A stretch of 64,000 bases of DNA from Sulfurimonas paralvinellae. GTDB taxonomy: Bacteria > Campylobacterota > Campylobacteria > Campylobacterales > Sulfurimonadaceae. Of the stretch, positions 35,687-45,670 are shown piece after piece. Both the position numbers and the translations under genes were made by a program. The stretch spans positions 558,001 to 622,000 of the forward strand of contig NZ_CP041406.1 of NCBI RefSeq assembly GCF_014905135.1. Reading direction: 5' to 3'. The notes under the pieces were generated by a model, which had not been told where the DNA came from, made no database searches, and saw nothing but the letters and a program-made list of their open reading frames with translations. Positions within the stretch are counted from its first letter, which is position 1, and each line of letters starts with the position of its first letter.

Positions 35687-37867
35687 TTATTCTTCTGTTG
35701 TTATTGAAATTGAGCCGAGCACTTCAAAGGTTGCACTTGAATCTATCTCTGCGTGAGAGAGCGTAACGACATCTAAGGAGAATCGCTCAAAGATCTCCGC
35801 AACACCGCGGCGGATCTGTGGATCTACTATAATAATAACCGGAGAGATACCTTTTTGGAGTATTTCAGCTGCTTTGGCACTCGTTGCCTGAATAAGAGCA
35901 TTTATCTCACCGACATTGAGCATAAGATTTCTTACACCGTCTTGTTCCTGTGATTTTTGCAGCAGCAGCTGTTCTGTGTTTGTGTCGAATGTAAGAAGTC
36001 GGATAACACCGTCATCCCCGGTATACATTTGTGTGATGACACGGGAGAGTTTTGCCCGGACCTGTTCACTGATAAAGTCAACATTTTTAGTATACTCTGC
36101 CACATCGGCAATCGTTTCTAAAATACTCAGCATATCTTTAAGCGGTATTTTTTCATGCAGAAGCGACTTGAGTACTCTTTGAATAAGACCGATAGAAGCA
36201 ACACCAAGAACATCATCAACAATGACAGGGTAGTCGTTCTTGATTTTATCAATAAGTGACTGCACCTCTTGACGGGTAAGAAGTTCTTCTGCGTTGCGCT
36301 TGATAAGTTCACTCATATGTGTTGAGATGACAGTGGCTGGATCAACGACAGTATAGCCATTGATGATGGCATCCTCTTTTTGTTCGGGTGTGATCCAGAT
36401 GGCATCAAGTCCAAAAGCCGGTTCTTTGGTAGGCTCACCCTGTATCTCACCGGTTGCCATACCACTGTCCATTGCTAGAAATTTGTCCGGCATGATCTCA
36501 CCTTCTCCGATAGTGATACCTTTGAGAAGTACCTGATACTGGTTAGGTTTGAGATGCAGATTGTCCCGAATTCTAACTTGCGGCATTAAAAAACCGTAAT
36601 CAGAAGCTATCTTTCTACGCATTGAGCGGATACGCTCAAGCAGATCGCCTCCCTGTGATGCATCGGCGAGCTTAATCAGCTGATAGCCAAGTGTAAGCTC
36701 AAGCATCTCAACTTTAAGAATGTCCTCTAGTGCAGTCTCTTCTTCTTTAGCAATCTCTTCGTTTGTCTTTTTCGGTCTATTTTCTTCTCTCTCTGCTTCT
36801 ATTTGTTTTTTGTTTTTTATACCCAGAGCACCTTCAACATCCAAGATGGTGAGTTCCCCTTTTTCATACTTGTAGATGGACCAGCCTAGCAGTGCAAAAA
36901 GCAGACCTACAAACATCATAGAAGCTGTTGGAAGTCCCGGCACCAAAGCAAATAGAACCATAATAAAGCCGACGATCATCATTGTCTTTGCGTTACCGAC
37001 CATTTGTGTGATAGTACCCTGTGCAAAGTTGTCGCCGTCACTTGATGAACGGGTGATCATAATACCTGTAGCCGTAGATACGATGAGTGCCGGAATCTGG
37101 CTTACTAGTCCGTCACCGATTGTAAGGAGTGTAAATGTTGATGCACTGTCAGAGACACTCATATTATACTGGAAGACACCTATCAAAAATCCGCCGATGA
37201 TATTGATGAGGGTAATGATGATACCAGCAACCGCATCCCCTTTTACAAATTTACTCGAACCGTCCATGGCTCCGTAAAAGTTAGCATCCTGAAGAATTTC
37301 AGCACGTCTTGCTTTTGCCTCAGCATCATCTATAAGTCCTGCATTGAGGTCGGCATCGACAGCCATCTGTTTCCCCGGCATAGAGTCAAGTACGAAACGC
37401 GCTGCAACTTCTGCAACCCTTGTTGAACCTTTGGTGATGACCATGAAGTTAATGAGCACCAAAATAGAAAAGACAACGACACCGATGACGTAGTTTCCAC
37501 CCACAACAAAGTCTCCAAAGCTCGTAATGATGTCACTGACGGCTTCGGGACCTTCATTTCCTTTACTGAGGATCATTCTTGTTGTAGCGATATTAAGCGA
37601 GAGCCTGTAGAGCGTTAAAATAAGAATGAGTGTCGGAAATGTGGAAAGATCGGTCGGTTTTGGAACATAGAGTGAGATGAGCAGTATCAAAACAGAAACA
37701 GCGATAGAGATGGTTAAAAGAACATCGAGAATAGATGATGGCAGCGGTACAATGATAATGGCCAGAATTGCCATGACAAAAAGTACGACACTGAGGTCTC
37801 TTTGTCCTATTAAAAAGTTAAGTCCAGTTCCGACCTGCTGTCTTGTAGTTAATCGTTTCTTTGCCAA
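35687..37867 (-). CDS. flhA: Flagellar export gate protein FlhA
   Basis: FlhA is the large integral membrane subunit of the flagellar type III export gate. The 726-residue protein has about eight N-terminal membrane helices (to about residue 330). The FHIPEP-family loop [28 protein letters not shown] is near 150, and a linker and cytoplasmic domain bind export chaperones. Length fits (about 690-730). It lies 20 bases after the rrf2 gene. The rrf2-flhA-rpsO grouping is also seen in Campylobacter. Confidence 0.97.
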   Translation of the reverse strand: MAKKRLTTRQQVGTGLNFLIGQRDLSVVLFVMAILAIIIVPLPSSILDVLLTISIAVSVLILLISLYVPKPTDLSTFPTLILILTLYRLSLNIATTRMILSKGNEGPEAVSDIITSFGDFVVGGNYVIGVVVFSILVLINFMVITKGSTRVAEVAARFVLDSMPGKQMAVDADLNAGLIDDAEAKARRAEILQDANFYGAMDGSSKFVKGDAVAGIIITLINIIGGFLIGVFQYNMSVSDSASTFTLLTIGDGLVSQIPALIVSTATGIMITRSSSDGDNFAQGTITQMVGNAKTMMIVGFIMVLFALVPGLPTASMMFVGLLFALLGWSIYKYEKGELTILDVEGALGIKNKKQIEAEREENRPKKTNEEIAKEEETALEDILKVEMLELTLGYQLIKLADASQGGDLLERIRSMRRKIASDYGFLMPQVRIRDNLHLKPNQYQVLLKGITIGEGEIMPDKFLAMDSGMATGEIQGEPTKEPAFGLDAIWITPEQKEDAIINGYTVVDPATVISTHMSELIKRNAEELLTRQEVQSLIDKIKNDYPVIVDDVLGVASIGLIQRVLKSLLHEKIPLKDMLSILETIADVAEYTKNVDFISEQVRAKLSRVITQMYTGDDGVIRLLTFDTNTEQLLLQKSQEQDGVRNLMLNVGEINALIQATSAKAAEILQKGISPVIIIVDPQIRRGVAEIFERFSLDVVTLSHAEIDSSATFEVLGSISITTEE

Positions 37868-37887
37868 ATTAGAGTTCTACCACTTCT

Positions 37888-38292
37888 TTAATCTTCCAAA
37901 ATGTCAGCTAAACTTAGCTCTGAGAGAAAAAAATCGATTTTTCCCTGCAGTTTGTTTAAAAAAGGACAGATGGAACATATCTCAGCTCTGTTTGACGGAC
38001 AGTCGTGTACTGAAGGTGAGCATTCAAAAACTGCAGGTGCTTTTCCTTCGACACTTGTCATGACCGAGAGCATATTGATATCGGTAGGTTTCTTGTTGAG
38101 AACAAAACCTCCGTTGACACCTTTGTATGATTTTAAAATATCTGCTTTTGCCAAAGACTGAAGGATTTTAGCTAAAAAACTTTTGGAGATGAAAAGTTCC
38201 CGGGACAATGTCTCACTGTCAAGTGGGTCTTTTGCTTTTGATAAAACTATAAGAGAGAGGATGGCATATTCACTTGCACGTGTTATTAACAT
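37888..38292 (-). CDS. Rrf2 family transcription regulator with four cysteines
   Basis: This 134-residue regulator has a winged helix-turn-helix at the N-terminus (SRELFISKSFLAKILQSLAKADIL, residues 30-53) and a wing ending YKGVNGGFVLNKKP. Cysteines at 91, 98, 106 and 109 could hold an Fe-S cluster, as in IscR and NsrR, although the spacing differs. It is the first gene of the minus-strand operon with flhA. It may tune flagellar export or respond to iron, oxidant or nitric oxide; the signal is not known. Confidence 0.88.
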   Translation of the reverse strand: MLITRASEYAILSLIVLSKAKDPLDSETLSRELFISKSFLAKILQSLAKADILKSYKGVNGGFVLNKKPTDINMLSVMTSVEGKAPAVFECSPSVHDCPSNRAEICSICPFLNKLQGKIDFFLSELSLADILED

Positions 38293-38392
38293 TGTTTAAA
38301 TCTTTATAATTGTGTATTTGAAAGTTATTATAGCTAAAAAAGTTATACCAATCCTTATAGAGTGTGTAATTGCTTTTAAAGAATATCTTTGC

Positions 38393-38398
38393 TATAAT
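38393..38398 (+). promoter_or_regulatory. Predicted rpsO -10 element
   Basis: GCTATAAT, with TATAAT at 38393-38398, predicts a start near 38405. That leaves a leader of about 58 bases before the rpsO ATG, long enough for translational feedback. The -35 is weak. Confidence 0.55.
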
Positions 38399-38462
38399 CC
38401 CGCTTCAACTTCTTTTGTGTTGTGCAAAAGCAGTAAATTTATATACCATTCAGGAGGCTATT

Positions 38463-38738
38463 ATGGCTTTAGATTCGGCGAAAAAACAAGAGATTATCGC
38501 AAAATACGGACGTAATGAAAACGACACTGGTTCTAGTGAAGTTCAAATTGCATTATTAACTGAGAGAATTACAGAGTTAACTGAACACTTAAAAGTTTTC
38601 AAAAAAGATCACGCTTCTCGTCTTGGACTTCTTAAATTAGTTGGACAACGTCGTCGTTTGATGAAATATTTCAAAAGAACGAACAAAGATGCGTATGCTA
38701 AACTTATAGATGATCTAGGTATCCGCGACAACATCTAA
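38463..38738 (+). CDS. rpsO: Small-subunit ribosomal protein S15
   Basis: S15 binds 16S rRNA in the platform of the 30S subunit. The 91-residue protein matches S15 throughout: [25 protein letters not shown] near 20-44 and [15 protein letters not shown] near 60. The reading frame is open back to 38370, but the ATG at 38463 is chosen. It has the ribosome-binding site caggagg at 38451 and gives the family's usual length. A strong terminator follows. Confidence 0.97.
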   Translation: MALDSAKKQEIIAKYGRNENDTGSSEVQIALLTERITELTEHLKVFKKDHASRLGLLKLVGQRRRLMKYFKRTNKDAYAKLIDDLGIRDNI

Positions 38739-38762
38739 TAAACTGCATAGTTTATGTTTTTG

Positions 38763-38801
38763 AAAGGGAAGGTGTTCTTTTGAACATACTTCCCTTTTTT
38801 T
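38763..38801 (+). terminator. Rho-independent terminator after rpsO
   Basis: The stem aaagggaag.tgttc pairs with gaaca..cttccc around a short T-rich loop and is followed by seven T residues. It is 24 bases after the rpsO stop. Confidence 0.8.
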
Positions 38802-38822
38802 ATGCCAAAAATTTCTGCTTAT

Positions 38823-39539
38823 TTAGAGAAAAATTTCTACCGCTCTTTTTAGATCTTCTTGCGTGTCAATTCCAAAACCTGTACTTGCTACTTTTACCAT
38901 GGCAATCTTTTTTTGATGATAGATGGCACGCAGCTGCTCTAGTTTTTCAATGTCTTCTATGGGTGCATCGTTTAAACTGCAAAACTCTTTGAGACTTTTT
39001 TTAGAAAAACCATAGATGCCGATATGACCGAAGTAGACGGCTTCTCCACTTTGATTATGCGGGATTTTGGCACGTGAGAAGTAGATGGCATTGCTTTGAA
39101 CATCGAGAACTACTTTTACAAGGTTTGGGTCTTTTGCCGCTTCGGCATTGATGGAGTTGTAACAGCTTCCCATAATGAAAGGCTCACCATCCTTTTGCAG
39201 GTTTTTTAATTTTTGCATCAAAGATTCGACAACATCAGGCTCTATAAAAGGCTCATCAGCCTGCACATTAATGACAAGTTCGTCATCGGGCAGATCTAAG
39301 ATAGTGGCACACTCATGAATTCTGTCTGTTCCGCTTTTATGCGTTGTGGATGTGAGCATCGCTTTGATTCCATGTGCCTGGCATACTTCTATGATCTTTT
39401 CATCATCGGCAGCTACAACAACGTCGTCAAGATGGGAAACTCTTTTTGCTGTACGAACGACCATAGGCAGACCGCCTATATCTGCCAAAACTTTTTGGGG
39501 AAATCTTGTCGAAGCCAAACGCGCGGGAATAATTATCAT
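38823..39539 (-). CDS. kdsB: CMP-KDO synthetase (3-deoxy-manno-octulosonate cytidylyltransferase)
   Basis: The enzyme activates KDO with CTP for lipopolysaccharide core synthesis. The 238-residue protein starts IIPARLASTRFPQKVLADIGG, the nucleotide-binding loop. It has DELVINVQADEPFI near 75 for metal/CTP binding and HIGIYGFSKKSLKEF near 170. Length is standard (about 240-250). It is transcribed divergently from the methyltransferase gene at 39589 from overlapping promoters. Confidence 0.96.
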   Translation of the reverse strand: MIIIPARLASTRFPQKVLADIGGLPMVVRTAKRVSHLDDVVVAADDEKIIEVCQAHGIKAMLTSTTHKSGTDRIHECATILDLPDDELVINVQADEPFIEPDVVESLMQKLKNLQKDGEPFIMGSCYNSINAEAAKDPNLVKVVLDVQSNAIYFSRAKIPHNQSGEAVYFGHIGIYGFSKKSLKEFCSLNDAPIEDIEKLEQLRAIYHQKKIAMVKVASTGFGIDTQEDLKRAVEIFL

Positions 39540-39541
39540 TT

Positions 39542-39586
39542 AAAGCCTTTAGGATATAATTGCGATATTATACTAAAAAAGGCTTT
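39542..39586. promoter_or_regulatory. Overlapping divergent promoters for kdsB and the methyltransferase gene
   Basis: Two TATAAT hexamers lie here: 39567-39572 on the minus strand for kdsB and 39555-39560 on the plus strand for the methyltransferase. They overlap in extent and are flanked by a perfect inverted repeat, AAAGCCTTT (39542-39550) and AAAGGCTTT (39578-39586). On each strand the AAAGG half is the ribosome-binding site. The leaders are only about 20 bases each. Confidence 0.6.
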
Positions 39587-39588
39587 GC

Positions 39589-40287
39589 GTGATTCTTTAT
39601 CAGCCGGAATCAGGATACTGTTACAACAGTGATTCTATCTTTCTTTATGATTTTATAAACAGATTTCATCCAAAAGGCAGCGTGCTTGATGTCGGTGCAG
39701 GTTGCGGTGTTGTCGGCCTGCTTGTGGCAAGAGATAATGAAAAGGTTGAACTCGAAGCTGTGGAAAAACAGAATGTTTTGGCTGAATATGCCAAAAAGAA
39801 TGCTGTTGAAAATGAGATTGGCTATAAACTGTATGAAGATGATTTCCTTGCGCTGCGTGAGAGCAATCAAAAGTATGATTACATCATTTCAAATCCGCCT
39901 TTTTATCCTGATGGGGTACAAAAGAGTAAAGATACGATGCTGACACATGCACGCTATAACAGCTCTTTGCCGATGGATGATTTTTTTAAAAAGGTTTCAC
40001 AGCTTTTAAAACCGCACTCGCATTTTATATTTTGTTATGATGCGACGCAGTTCGGCATTGTCTGTGCGGCTCTTGAACGTGTAAAAATGCGTGTCGTGGA
40101 TGTCCGGTTCGTTCATCCAAAGATAGACAGAACAGCTTCACTGGTACTCATTCATGCAAGAAACGGCTCAAAGTCGATGCTCAAAGTGCATCCGCCACTG
40201 ATTCATTTTGACGGTGATAAGCTCACGCAAGAGGTAGAAGATATATATAAAAATGCAAAAACAGAGAGTGTAAAATGTCAATTATAA
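39589..40287 (+). CDS. tRNA1(Val) adenine-N6 methyltransferase-like protein
   Basis: This 232-residue SAM-dependent methyltransferase has motif I (VLDVGAGCGVVGLLVAR near residues 28-44) and the amino-methylating motif IV, NPPFYPDG near 102. The N-terminal QPESGYCYNSDSIFLYDFI matches TrmN6/YfiC, which modifies A37 of tRNA1(Val). The assignment to that exact target is by family resemblance. The start is a GTG with an aaaaagg site. It overlaps the following gene by 13 bases. Confidence 0.85.
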   Translation: MILYQPESGYCYNSDSIFLYDFINRFHPKGSVLDVGAGCGVVGLLVARDNEKVELEAVEKQNVLAEYAKKNAVENEIGYKLYEDDFLALRESNQKYDYIISNPPFYPDGVQKSKDTMLTHARYNSSLPMDDFFKKVSQLLKPHSHFIFCYDATQFGIVCAALERVKMRVVDVRFVHPKIDRTASLVLIHARNGSKSMLKVHPPLIHFDGDKLTQEVEDIYKNAKTESVKCQL

Positions 40288-40652
40288 AAAAAGAGGGTTA
40301 TCCGTATGCTTTTAATTCCGATGCCTGCTCGACGTGTGAAGGCAGATGCTGCACGGGAGAGAGCGGCTACATTTATGTAACCAAAGCCGAGATATTTGCC
40401 ATTGCTGAGCTTTTGGATATGGATGTTAATGATTTTGGAGTAAAATACCTCTTTAAAAAGGGATACAAATATTCTCTCAAAGAAAAAAAGATAGACGACT
40501 CTTACGAATGTGTTTTTTATGACAGAGAATCTAATGGATGTAAAATATATATGGCACGACCAAATCAGTGTAAAACCTTTCCTTTTTGGGACTATTTTAA
40601 AACACATGTTGATGAACTCAAAGACGAGTGTCCAGGAATAATTGATGATTAA
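40275..40652 (+). CDS. YkgJ-like cysteine cluster protein
   Basis: This 125-residue cytoplasmic protein has the CxxCxxxCC arrangement (CSTCEGRCC, residues 16-24). It also has later cysteines in YECVFYDRESNGCKIYMARPNQCKTFPFW, the pattern of the YkgJ/CxxCxxCC family presumed to bind zinc or an Fe-S cluster. Function is unknown. It overlaps both neighbours, so it is in a translationally coupled operon. Confidence 0.88.
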   Translation: MSIIKKEGYPYAFNSDACSTCEGRCCTGESGYIYVTKAEIFAIAELLDMDVNDFGVKYLFKKGYKYSLKEKKIDDSYECVFYDRESNGCKIYMARPNQCKTFPFWDYFKTHVDELKDECPGIIDD

Positions 40653-41925
40653 AATTTTAATATTTACCGCACTACTGTTGTTCTCTGCCTGTTCTCATAA
40701 AGAGATAAAGCCTAATGAAAAAGCATTTGCAGCAGAAGACACCTATATTGTCTTTGCATTGCGTGCGGAGCAGGTAGGCGATTATAAAGCCGCAACAAAG
40801 CTTTTTTATCAACTGTATGAGAAGTCTTCAAAAAAAGAGTATCTTTACCGTTATCTGCAGGACAAGATAGTTCTAAAAGAGTATGATGATGTTGTTAAAA
40901 GTGTTGATGCTATTATTGAAGGCTCTTTGGAAGATCCGAAGCTTGTACGTCTGAAGATCATTGCACTGCTTGAATCAAACAGACTTCAAGAAGCGAAAAA
41001 AGTTTCTATTGATCTGGCACGTTTTACCCATAAACCGGAAGATTATCTGCTTGTAAGTGATGTTTATACAAAAAGTAAAGATTATGATTTAGCACTGAAG
41101 TACCTAGAAGGCGCTTACATGAAAGAGTATAATGAAGAGATACTCGATAAAATGGCTGTCATTCTTTACGTCAATCTCAATCGTAAAAAAGAGGCAATAG
41201 CAGAACTTGAGTCTCACGCAAGGATACACGGCTGTTCAGACTTAATATGCACGCGTCTTGCCAGTTTTTACAGTCATGAAAACAATATTGACGGACTGTT
41301 GTCTGTCTATAAAAGACTCTATGCAAAAAATAAGAGTGAGACAATAGCGCAGAAGATTATCCAGATATACTCGTATAAAAGAGAGTATGTCAAGCTCATC
41401 GATTTTTTAGAAGAGAATCACATCGATGATGAGCTGTTACTGCAACTCTATGTTTCAGGGAAAAATTATGCCAAAGCGAGTAAATTGGCATTTAAACTCT
41501 ATAAAGAAAATTCAGATATAGCCTATCTTGGGCAGAGCGCTATTTATAAGTATGAGAGCTATAAGGGCAAAGTGCCGAAAAAAGCTCTTTACAATGTTAT
41601 TGCCAATCTTGAAAATGTGGTAAAGAAAGATAAAGATACACTCTATATGAACTACCTCGGTTATATTCTCATTGATCATAATGTCAATGTGAAAAAAGGG
41701 ATGAAATATATTCGTGAGGTTTTAAAGAAACAACCAAATTCAGCCTATTATCTTGATTCTCTTGCGTGGGGATACTATAAACTAGGCCGTTGTCAAAAAG
41801 CAAAAAAAATAATGCTGCGAGTCATGAAACTTGAAGGTGGCGATGTACCGGAAGTGCGTGAGCATCTTGCAAAAATAAATAAATGCATTAAAAAACATAA
41901 CAAAAGGGTAAAAAAGAAAAAATGA
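40645..41925 (+). CDS. TPR-repeat lipoprotein
   Basis: The 426-residue protein begins [20 protein letters not shown], with a lipobox (FSAC) that predicts lipidation after export. The remainder is helical tetratricopeptide-like repeats (for example [26 protein letters not shown] near 140) and ends in a Lys-rich tail. The ATG at 40645 is preferred over a TTG one codon earlier. Such proteins often scaffold envelope complexes; the partner is unknown. It overlaps ykgJ-like and trpC. Confidence 0.85.
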   Translation: MIKILIFTALLLFSACSHKEIKPNEKAFAAEDTYIVFALRAEQVGDYKAATKLFYQLYEKSSKKEYLYRYLQDKIVLKEYDDVVKSVDAIIEGSLEDPKLVRLKIIALLESNRLQEAKKVSIDLARFTHKPEDYLLVSDVYTKSKDYDLALKYLEGAYMKEYNEEILDKMAVILYVNLNRKKEAIAELESHARIHGCSDLICTRLASFYSHENNIDGLLSVYKRLYAKNKSETIAQKIIQIYSYKREYVKLIDFLEENHIDDELLLQLYVSGKNYAKASKLAFKLYKENSDIAYLGQSAIYKYESYKGKVPKKALYNVIANLENVVKKDKDTLYMNYLGYILIDHNVNVKKGMKYIREVLKKQPNSAYYLDSLAWGYYKLGRCQKAKKIMLRVMKLEGGDVPEVREHLAKINKCIKKHNKRVKKKK

Positions 41926-42713
41926 TTTTAGATGATATTATAAAAAAGACAAAAGAAGATTTAGTAAAACGAGAAAAGGAGTTCTCTCTTGACTGGCTGG
42001 GACGTTCTTTGGCTTTTAATGCACGTCAGCCCCGTGATGTTATCCCGTACCTTAAAGCAACAGATGAAGATCCGTACAGAATCATTTCAGAAGTTAAGAA
42101 GGCTTCTCCCTCTAAAGGTGTGATCCGTGAAGATTTTGATCCTTTGGCCATTGCACAGGCATATGAGCGTGGCGGTGCAAGTGCTATTTCTGTTCTAACG
42201 GAACCTCATTTCTTTCAGGGTGATCTTGAATATCTTGCCGGAATACGCCGCTATGTCAGTATCCCACTGCTTCGCAAAGATTTCATCATTTCAAAGTATC
42301 AGGTGCTTGAAGCACTGGTTTTTGGTGCGGATTTTATTTTATTGATCGCCGCGGCGCTTTCAAAAAAAGATCTCAAAGACTTGCTTAACTATGCACGGCA
42401 TTTAGGTCTTGAAGTACTTGTTGAGGTGCATGACAAAGCCGATCTTGTAAAAGCTATCTATGCTGGTGCGGATATCATTGGCATAAACCATAGAAATCTG
42501 CAGACATTCGAGATGGATATGGAACTCTCCTATAAGCTTATTCCACTGATTCCAAACGGAAAGATTATTGTCGCTGAGAGCGGCATTTATGAACATGGAC
42601 AGCTTGAAGATCTCTCAAAAGCAGGAGTAGATGCTTTCTTGGTCGGTGAATCATTAATGCGTCAAGAAGATGAAGAAGCCGCTTTGAAAAAATTAAAATA
42701 TGGGGAAGCATAA
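41922..42713 (+). CDS. trpC: Indole-3-glycerol phosphate synthase
   Basis: The enzyme closes the indole ring in tryptophan synthesis. The 263-residue TIM barrel has [14 protein letters not shown] near residue 50 (catalytic Lys), [13 protein letters not shown] near 88, [16 protein letters not shown] near 110, [13 protein letters not shown] near 187 and [12 protein letters not shown] near 212. No other trp genes are nearby, so the pathway is split in this genome. The ATG overlaps the TPR lipoprotein stop by 4 bases. Confidence 0.97.
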   Translation: MILDDIIKKTKEDLVKREKEFSLDWLGRSLAFNARQPRDVIPYLKATDEDPYRIISEVKKASPSKGVIREDFDPLAIAQAYERGGASAISVLTEPHFFQGDLEYLAGIRRYVSIPLLRKDFIISKYQVLEALVFGADFILLIAAALSKKDLKDLLNYARHLGLEVLVEVHDKADLVKAIYAGADIIGINHRNLQTFEMDMELSYKLIPLIPNGKIIVAESGIYEHGQLEDLSKAGVDAFLVGESLMRQEDEEAALKKLKYGEA

Positions 42714-43060
42714 TGAGAAAAACACTATTATTAGCATTTATTGCGATTGCACTGACATTCAGTGCCTGCACACAGGAAACACAAAATAAGATCGGACGTA
42801 GTATACAAAACTGGACGGGTACAAATGGCGTGCTTGATATCTATATGGGTGGAAAGTTGGTGCAGCGGTTTATCGGTATTGATAAATTGACGACAGCTAC
42901 AGCGACCAACGGAACAGAATCACGAAATTATAGATATGGTTATGGCTATCTCGATACAAATTTCAACTATAAAAGAGATGACGGCGAGAAAAAGCTCTAT
43001 TTTGAAGTAAGTAACTTTTCAACGCCATATGTTTTTTATGAAAACCCCGGAAGTAAATAG
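42713..43060 (+). CDS. Small lipoprotein of unknown function
   Basis: The 115-residue protein has a signal peptide with a lipobox (ALTFSAC, Cys19). The mature part, VLDIYMGGKLVQRFIGIDKLTT onward, is compact and beta-rich. I know no function. It is coupled to trpC (1-base overlap) and dapE (1-base overlap). Its place in the operon does not reveal a role. Confidence 0.82.
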   Translation: MRKTLLLAFIAIALTFSACTQETQNKIGRSIQNWTGTNGVLDIYMGGKLVQRFIGIDKLTTATATNGTESRNYRYGYGYLDTNFNYKRDDGEKKLYFEVSNFSTPYVFYENPGSK

Positions 43061-44157
43061 TGAACGTCATAGAGCTGTTTAAAAAACTTATCTCAACCAA
43101 GAGTGAAACACCTGATGATGGGGGACTTTTGGATTTTATCACTGAGTATCTTGAGGGATTTCAAGCTGTTCGTGTAGATTCGAACGGAGTTAAAAATCTT
43201 TTTATCTATAAAACGTTTGGTGATGGGGAACATCTCTGTTTTGCAGGGCATGTTGATGTTGTTCCTGCCGGTGAGGGATGGGATACACCTCCATACGAAG
43301 CGGTTGAAAAAGACGGCTGTATTTACGGTCGTGGAACACAGGATATGAAGAGCGGTGTTGCCGCTTTTGTTCAAGCCGTTAAAGATGCAGAGAATTTCAA
43401 AGGCACACTTTCGCTGCTGCTTACATCTGATGAAGAGGGCGAAGCGACAGACGGAACTATCAAAGTATTGGAATATCTCAAAGAAAAAGAGATGCTGCCT
43501 GATGTCTGCGTAGTTGCTGAACCGACCTGTGAAGAAGTTTTTGGAGATGCCATCAAAGTAGGGCGTCGCGGTAGTATAAACGGCTATCTCACGCTCAAAG
43601 GAAAGCAGGGACATGCTGCCTATCCTGAAAAAGCGATTAACCCGATTCATCTTATAGCAAAACCACTTGCAAATATGGCGGGTGTTGATCTGGATGATGG
43701 TGATGAGCATTTCGCTCCTTCGAAGTTTGTCGTGACCGATATACGTTCAGGTATGCAGGTGACCAATGTAACGCCAAATGAACTCAAGATGATGTTCAAT
43801 GTTCGTAACAACACAAAAACTACACAGAAAGAAGTTAGAATGTTTGTAGCGAAACAGATGGATGGTTTGGATTACGATCTGCGCCTCACGCAAGGTTCGT
43901 ATCCTTTTAAAACAGATGAAAGTACGAAACTTGTACGGATGATAGACAAAGCCATAGAACATGTAACGGGAGTGCAACCAAAACACTCTACGGCAGGCGG
44001 GACAAGTGATGCCCGTTTTATTTCCGCTTTTGGCGTCGATGTTATTGAATTCGGTGTTAAAAACGATACTATCCACTCTGTGAACGAACGCACAACGAAA
44101 AAAGAGGTTGAAGATCTGTATAGGGTGTTTACATCTTTGATCGCGATTTGGGAGTAA
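43060..44157 (+). CDS. dapE: Succinyl-diaminopimelate desuccinylase
   Basis: This enzyme makes LL-diaminopimelate for lysine and peptidoglycan. The 365-residue M20 metallohydrolase has CFAGHVDVVPAGEGW near residue 55, GRGTQDMKSG near 90 (bridging Asp), LTSDEEGEA near 120 with the catalytic Glu, and STAGGTSDARF near 308. The start is a GTG overlapping the previous stop. Related M20 peptidases are the alternative, but length and motifs fit DapE. Confidence 0.94.
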   Translation: MNVIELFKKLISTKSETPDDGGLLDFITEYLEGFQAVRVDSNGVKNLFIYKTFGDGEHLCFAGHVDVVPAGEGWDTPPYEAVEKDGCIYGRGTQDMKSGVAAFVQAVKDAENFKGTLSLLLTSDEEGEATDGTIKVLEYLKEKEMLPDVCVVAEPTCEEVFGDAIKVGRRGSINGYLTLKGKQGHAAYPEKAINPIHLIAKPLANMAGVDLDDGDEHFAPSKFVVTDIRSGMQVTNVTPNELKMMFNVRNNTKTTQKEVRMFVAKQMDGLDYDLRLTQGSYPFKTDESTKLVRMIDKAIEHVTGVQPKHSTAGGTSDARFISAFGVDVIEFGVKNDTIHSVNERTTKKEVEDLYRVFTSLIAIWE

Positions 44158-44160
44158 AAG

Positions 44161-44577
44161 ATGAAATATATACTATTGGTGATGTTCTTAGCTGCAACAT
44201 TGTTTGGCGATGAACTGGGTTGGAGCGATGACTATGATAAAGCGCTGCAGCAGGCAAAAAAAGAGCATAAACTTGTTTATGTGCTTGTAACATCTGTTGA
44301 TTGTGGATGGTGTAAAAAATTTGAGAGAACTACTTTACAGGATGAAGGGGTTAAAAAAAGGCTCAAAAAAGAATTTGTAACCGTACATTTTATTCGTGAA
44401 TTGAATTTTGTGCCTAAACAATTTAAAACAGCGCCGATACCAAGACATTATTTTACGGACGCAAAAGGAAATATACTTTATAATTCTTTAGGTTATAGAA
44501 AAGTAGATACTTTTATGGCATTTATGGATAATGCAGAAGAAAAATATGAAATGAATCAAAAGGAGAAAAAACAGTGA
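44161..44577 (+). CDS. Exported thioredoxin-like protein with CGWC motif
   Basis: The 138-residue protein has a signal peptide (ILLVMFLAATLFG) and a thioredoxin fold. The active-site motif is DCGWCKKFE near residue 43 and the cis-Pro region is APIPRHYF. It probably reduces or isomerises disulfides in the periplasm and resembles the thioredoxin_7 group. The partner is unknown. Its stop overlaps the GTG of ridA. Confidence 0.88.
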   Translation: MKYILLVMFLAATLFGDELGWSDDYDKALQQAKKEHKLVYVLVTSVDCGWCKKFERTTLQDEGVKKRLKKEFVTVHFIRELNFVPKQFKTAPIPRHYFTDAKGNILYNSLGYRKVDTFMAFMDNAEEKYEMNQKEKKQ

Positions 44578-44966
44578 AATTTGTTCAAACAGAAAAAGCC
44601 CCGTCGGCAATAGGTCCATACTCACAAGCAGCAGTCGTTAACGGCATGGTATATACATCAGGTCAGATCGCGCTGACTCCACAAGGTAGCGATGAACTGC
44701 TGCGTGAGGATGTAGGAGTACAGGCAGTAAGAGTCTTGGAAAATCTGAAAGCTGTTTTGGAAGAAGCAGGTAGTTCTATGGAAAATGTTGTAAAAACAAC
44801 GATTTTTCTAGCAGATATGGACTCATTTGGTACTGTTAACGAAGTGTATGAAAAAGCATTTGGAGATCATAAACCGGCACGTTCAACCGTAGCGGTAAAA
44901 ACACTTCCTAAAAATGCACTTGTTGAGATTGATGCGGTTGCATTACTTAACGATTATTCCTACTAA
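44574..44966 (+). CDS. ridA: RidA family enamine/imine deaminase
   Basis: RidA hydrolyses reactive 2-aminoacrylate and other enamines made by PLP enzymes. The 130-residue protein has the family signatures EKAPSAIGPYSQAAVVNG near the start and PARSTVAVKTLPKNALVEIDAVA near the end, including the substrate-binding Arg. Length is typical. The start is GTG at 44574, overlapping the previous gene by 4 bases. Confidence 0.95.
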   Translation: MKFVQTEKAPSAIGPYSQAAVVNGMVYTSGQIALTPQGSDELLREDVGVQAVRVLENLKAVLEEAGSSMENVVKTTIFLADMDSFGTVNEVYEKAFGDHKPARSTVAVKTLPKNALVEIDAVALLNDYSY

Positions 44967-45013
44967 ATTAGAGCTATTTGCGAGAATTAAACATAACTTA
45001 AAGCTTGGTTAGA

Positions 45014-45019
45014 TATAAT
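45014..45019 (+). promoter_or_regulatory. Predicted rplU -10 element
   Basis: GATATAAT in the 101-base gap after ridA predicts a start near 45026 for the rplU-rpmA transcript. Confidence 0.55.
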
Positions 45020-45067
45020 TCCGCACTTTTTGTAGAAATACAACCTAAAAATATTTAAGGACCATAG

Positions 45068-45376
45068 ATGTACGCAATTATTAAAAACGGTGGTAAGCAG
45101 TATAAAGTTCAAGAGGGTGATGTTCTTTCATTAGACAAGCTTTCTCTTGACCCAGAAGCTACTATCGAAATCAAAGAAGTTCTAGCTGTAAATGCTGGTG
45201 AGCTTAAAATGGGAGCTCCATATGTTGATGGCGCTGTTGTAACGGCTGAAGTTATCAGCGAAGGACGTGACAAGAAAGTTACTATTTTCAAAAAACGTCG
45301 TCGTAAAGATAGTAAAGTAAAACGTGGTTTCAGAAGAGATCATACTCGTGTTCGCATCACGAAAATAGCTGCATAA
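45068..45376 (+). CDS. rplU: Large-subunit ribosomal protein L21
   Basis: L21 binds 23S rRNA in the 50S subunit. The 102-residue protein starts [18 protein letters not shown] and has the signature [21 protein letters not shown] near 75-95. Length is typical. It is followed by rpmA after 27 bases, the usual pair. Confidence 0.98.
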   Translation: MYAIIKNGGKQYKVQEGDVLSLDKLSLDPEATIEIKEVLAVNAGELKMGAPYVDGAVVTAEVISEGRDKKVTIFKKRRRKDSKVKRGFRRDHTRVRITKIAA

Positions 45377-45403
45377 GCTAAACTAACTTAGAGGAGATTC
45401 AAG

Positions 45404-45661
45404 ATGGCACATAAGAAAGGTCAGGGTAGTACACAGAATAATCGTGATTCAGCTGGTAGAAGACTTGGTGTAAAGAAATTTGGTGGAGAGGCTGTAGTAG
45501 CTGGTAACATCATTATTCGTCAACGTGGAACAAAAGTTCACCCAGGTAAAAATGTAGGTATGGGAAAAGATCATACAATTTTTGCTTTGGTTGACGGTGT
45601 TGTTGCTTTTGAAAGAAAAGACAAAAAACGTCAACAAGTTTCAATTATCCCCGCTGCATAA
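45404..45661 (+). CDS. rpmA: Large-subunit ribosomal protein L27
   Basis: L27 reaches the peptidyl-transferase centre of the ribosome. The 85-residue protein starts [20 protein letters not shown], the conserved N-terminus. It lacks the cleavable leader found in Firmicutes. [12 protein letters not shown] near 38 is the family signature. A strong terminator follows. Confidence 0.98.
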   Translation: MAHKKGQGSTQNNRDSAGRRLGVKKFGGEAVVAGNIIIRQRGTKVHPGKNVGMGKDHTIFALVDGVVAFERKDKKRQQVSIIPAA

Positions 45662-45670
45662 TTCTACATC

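Noticed and set aside
38370-38462. Upstream extension of rpsO by 31 codons
   Set aside because: The extension covers the promoter -10 element, and the ATG at 38463 has the strong ribosome-binding site and the normal S15 length.
43093-43710. A 205-codon frame antisense to dapE
   Set aside because: The dapE frame has full M20 motifs; the antisense frame shows no family pattern and reflects codon bias.
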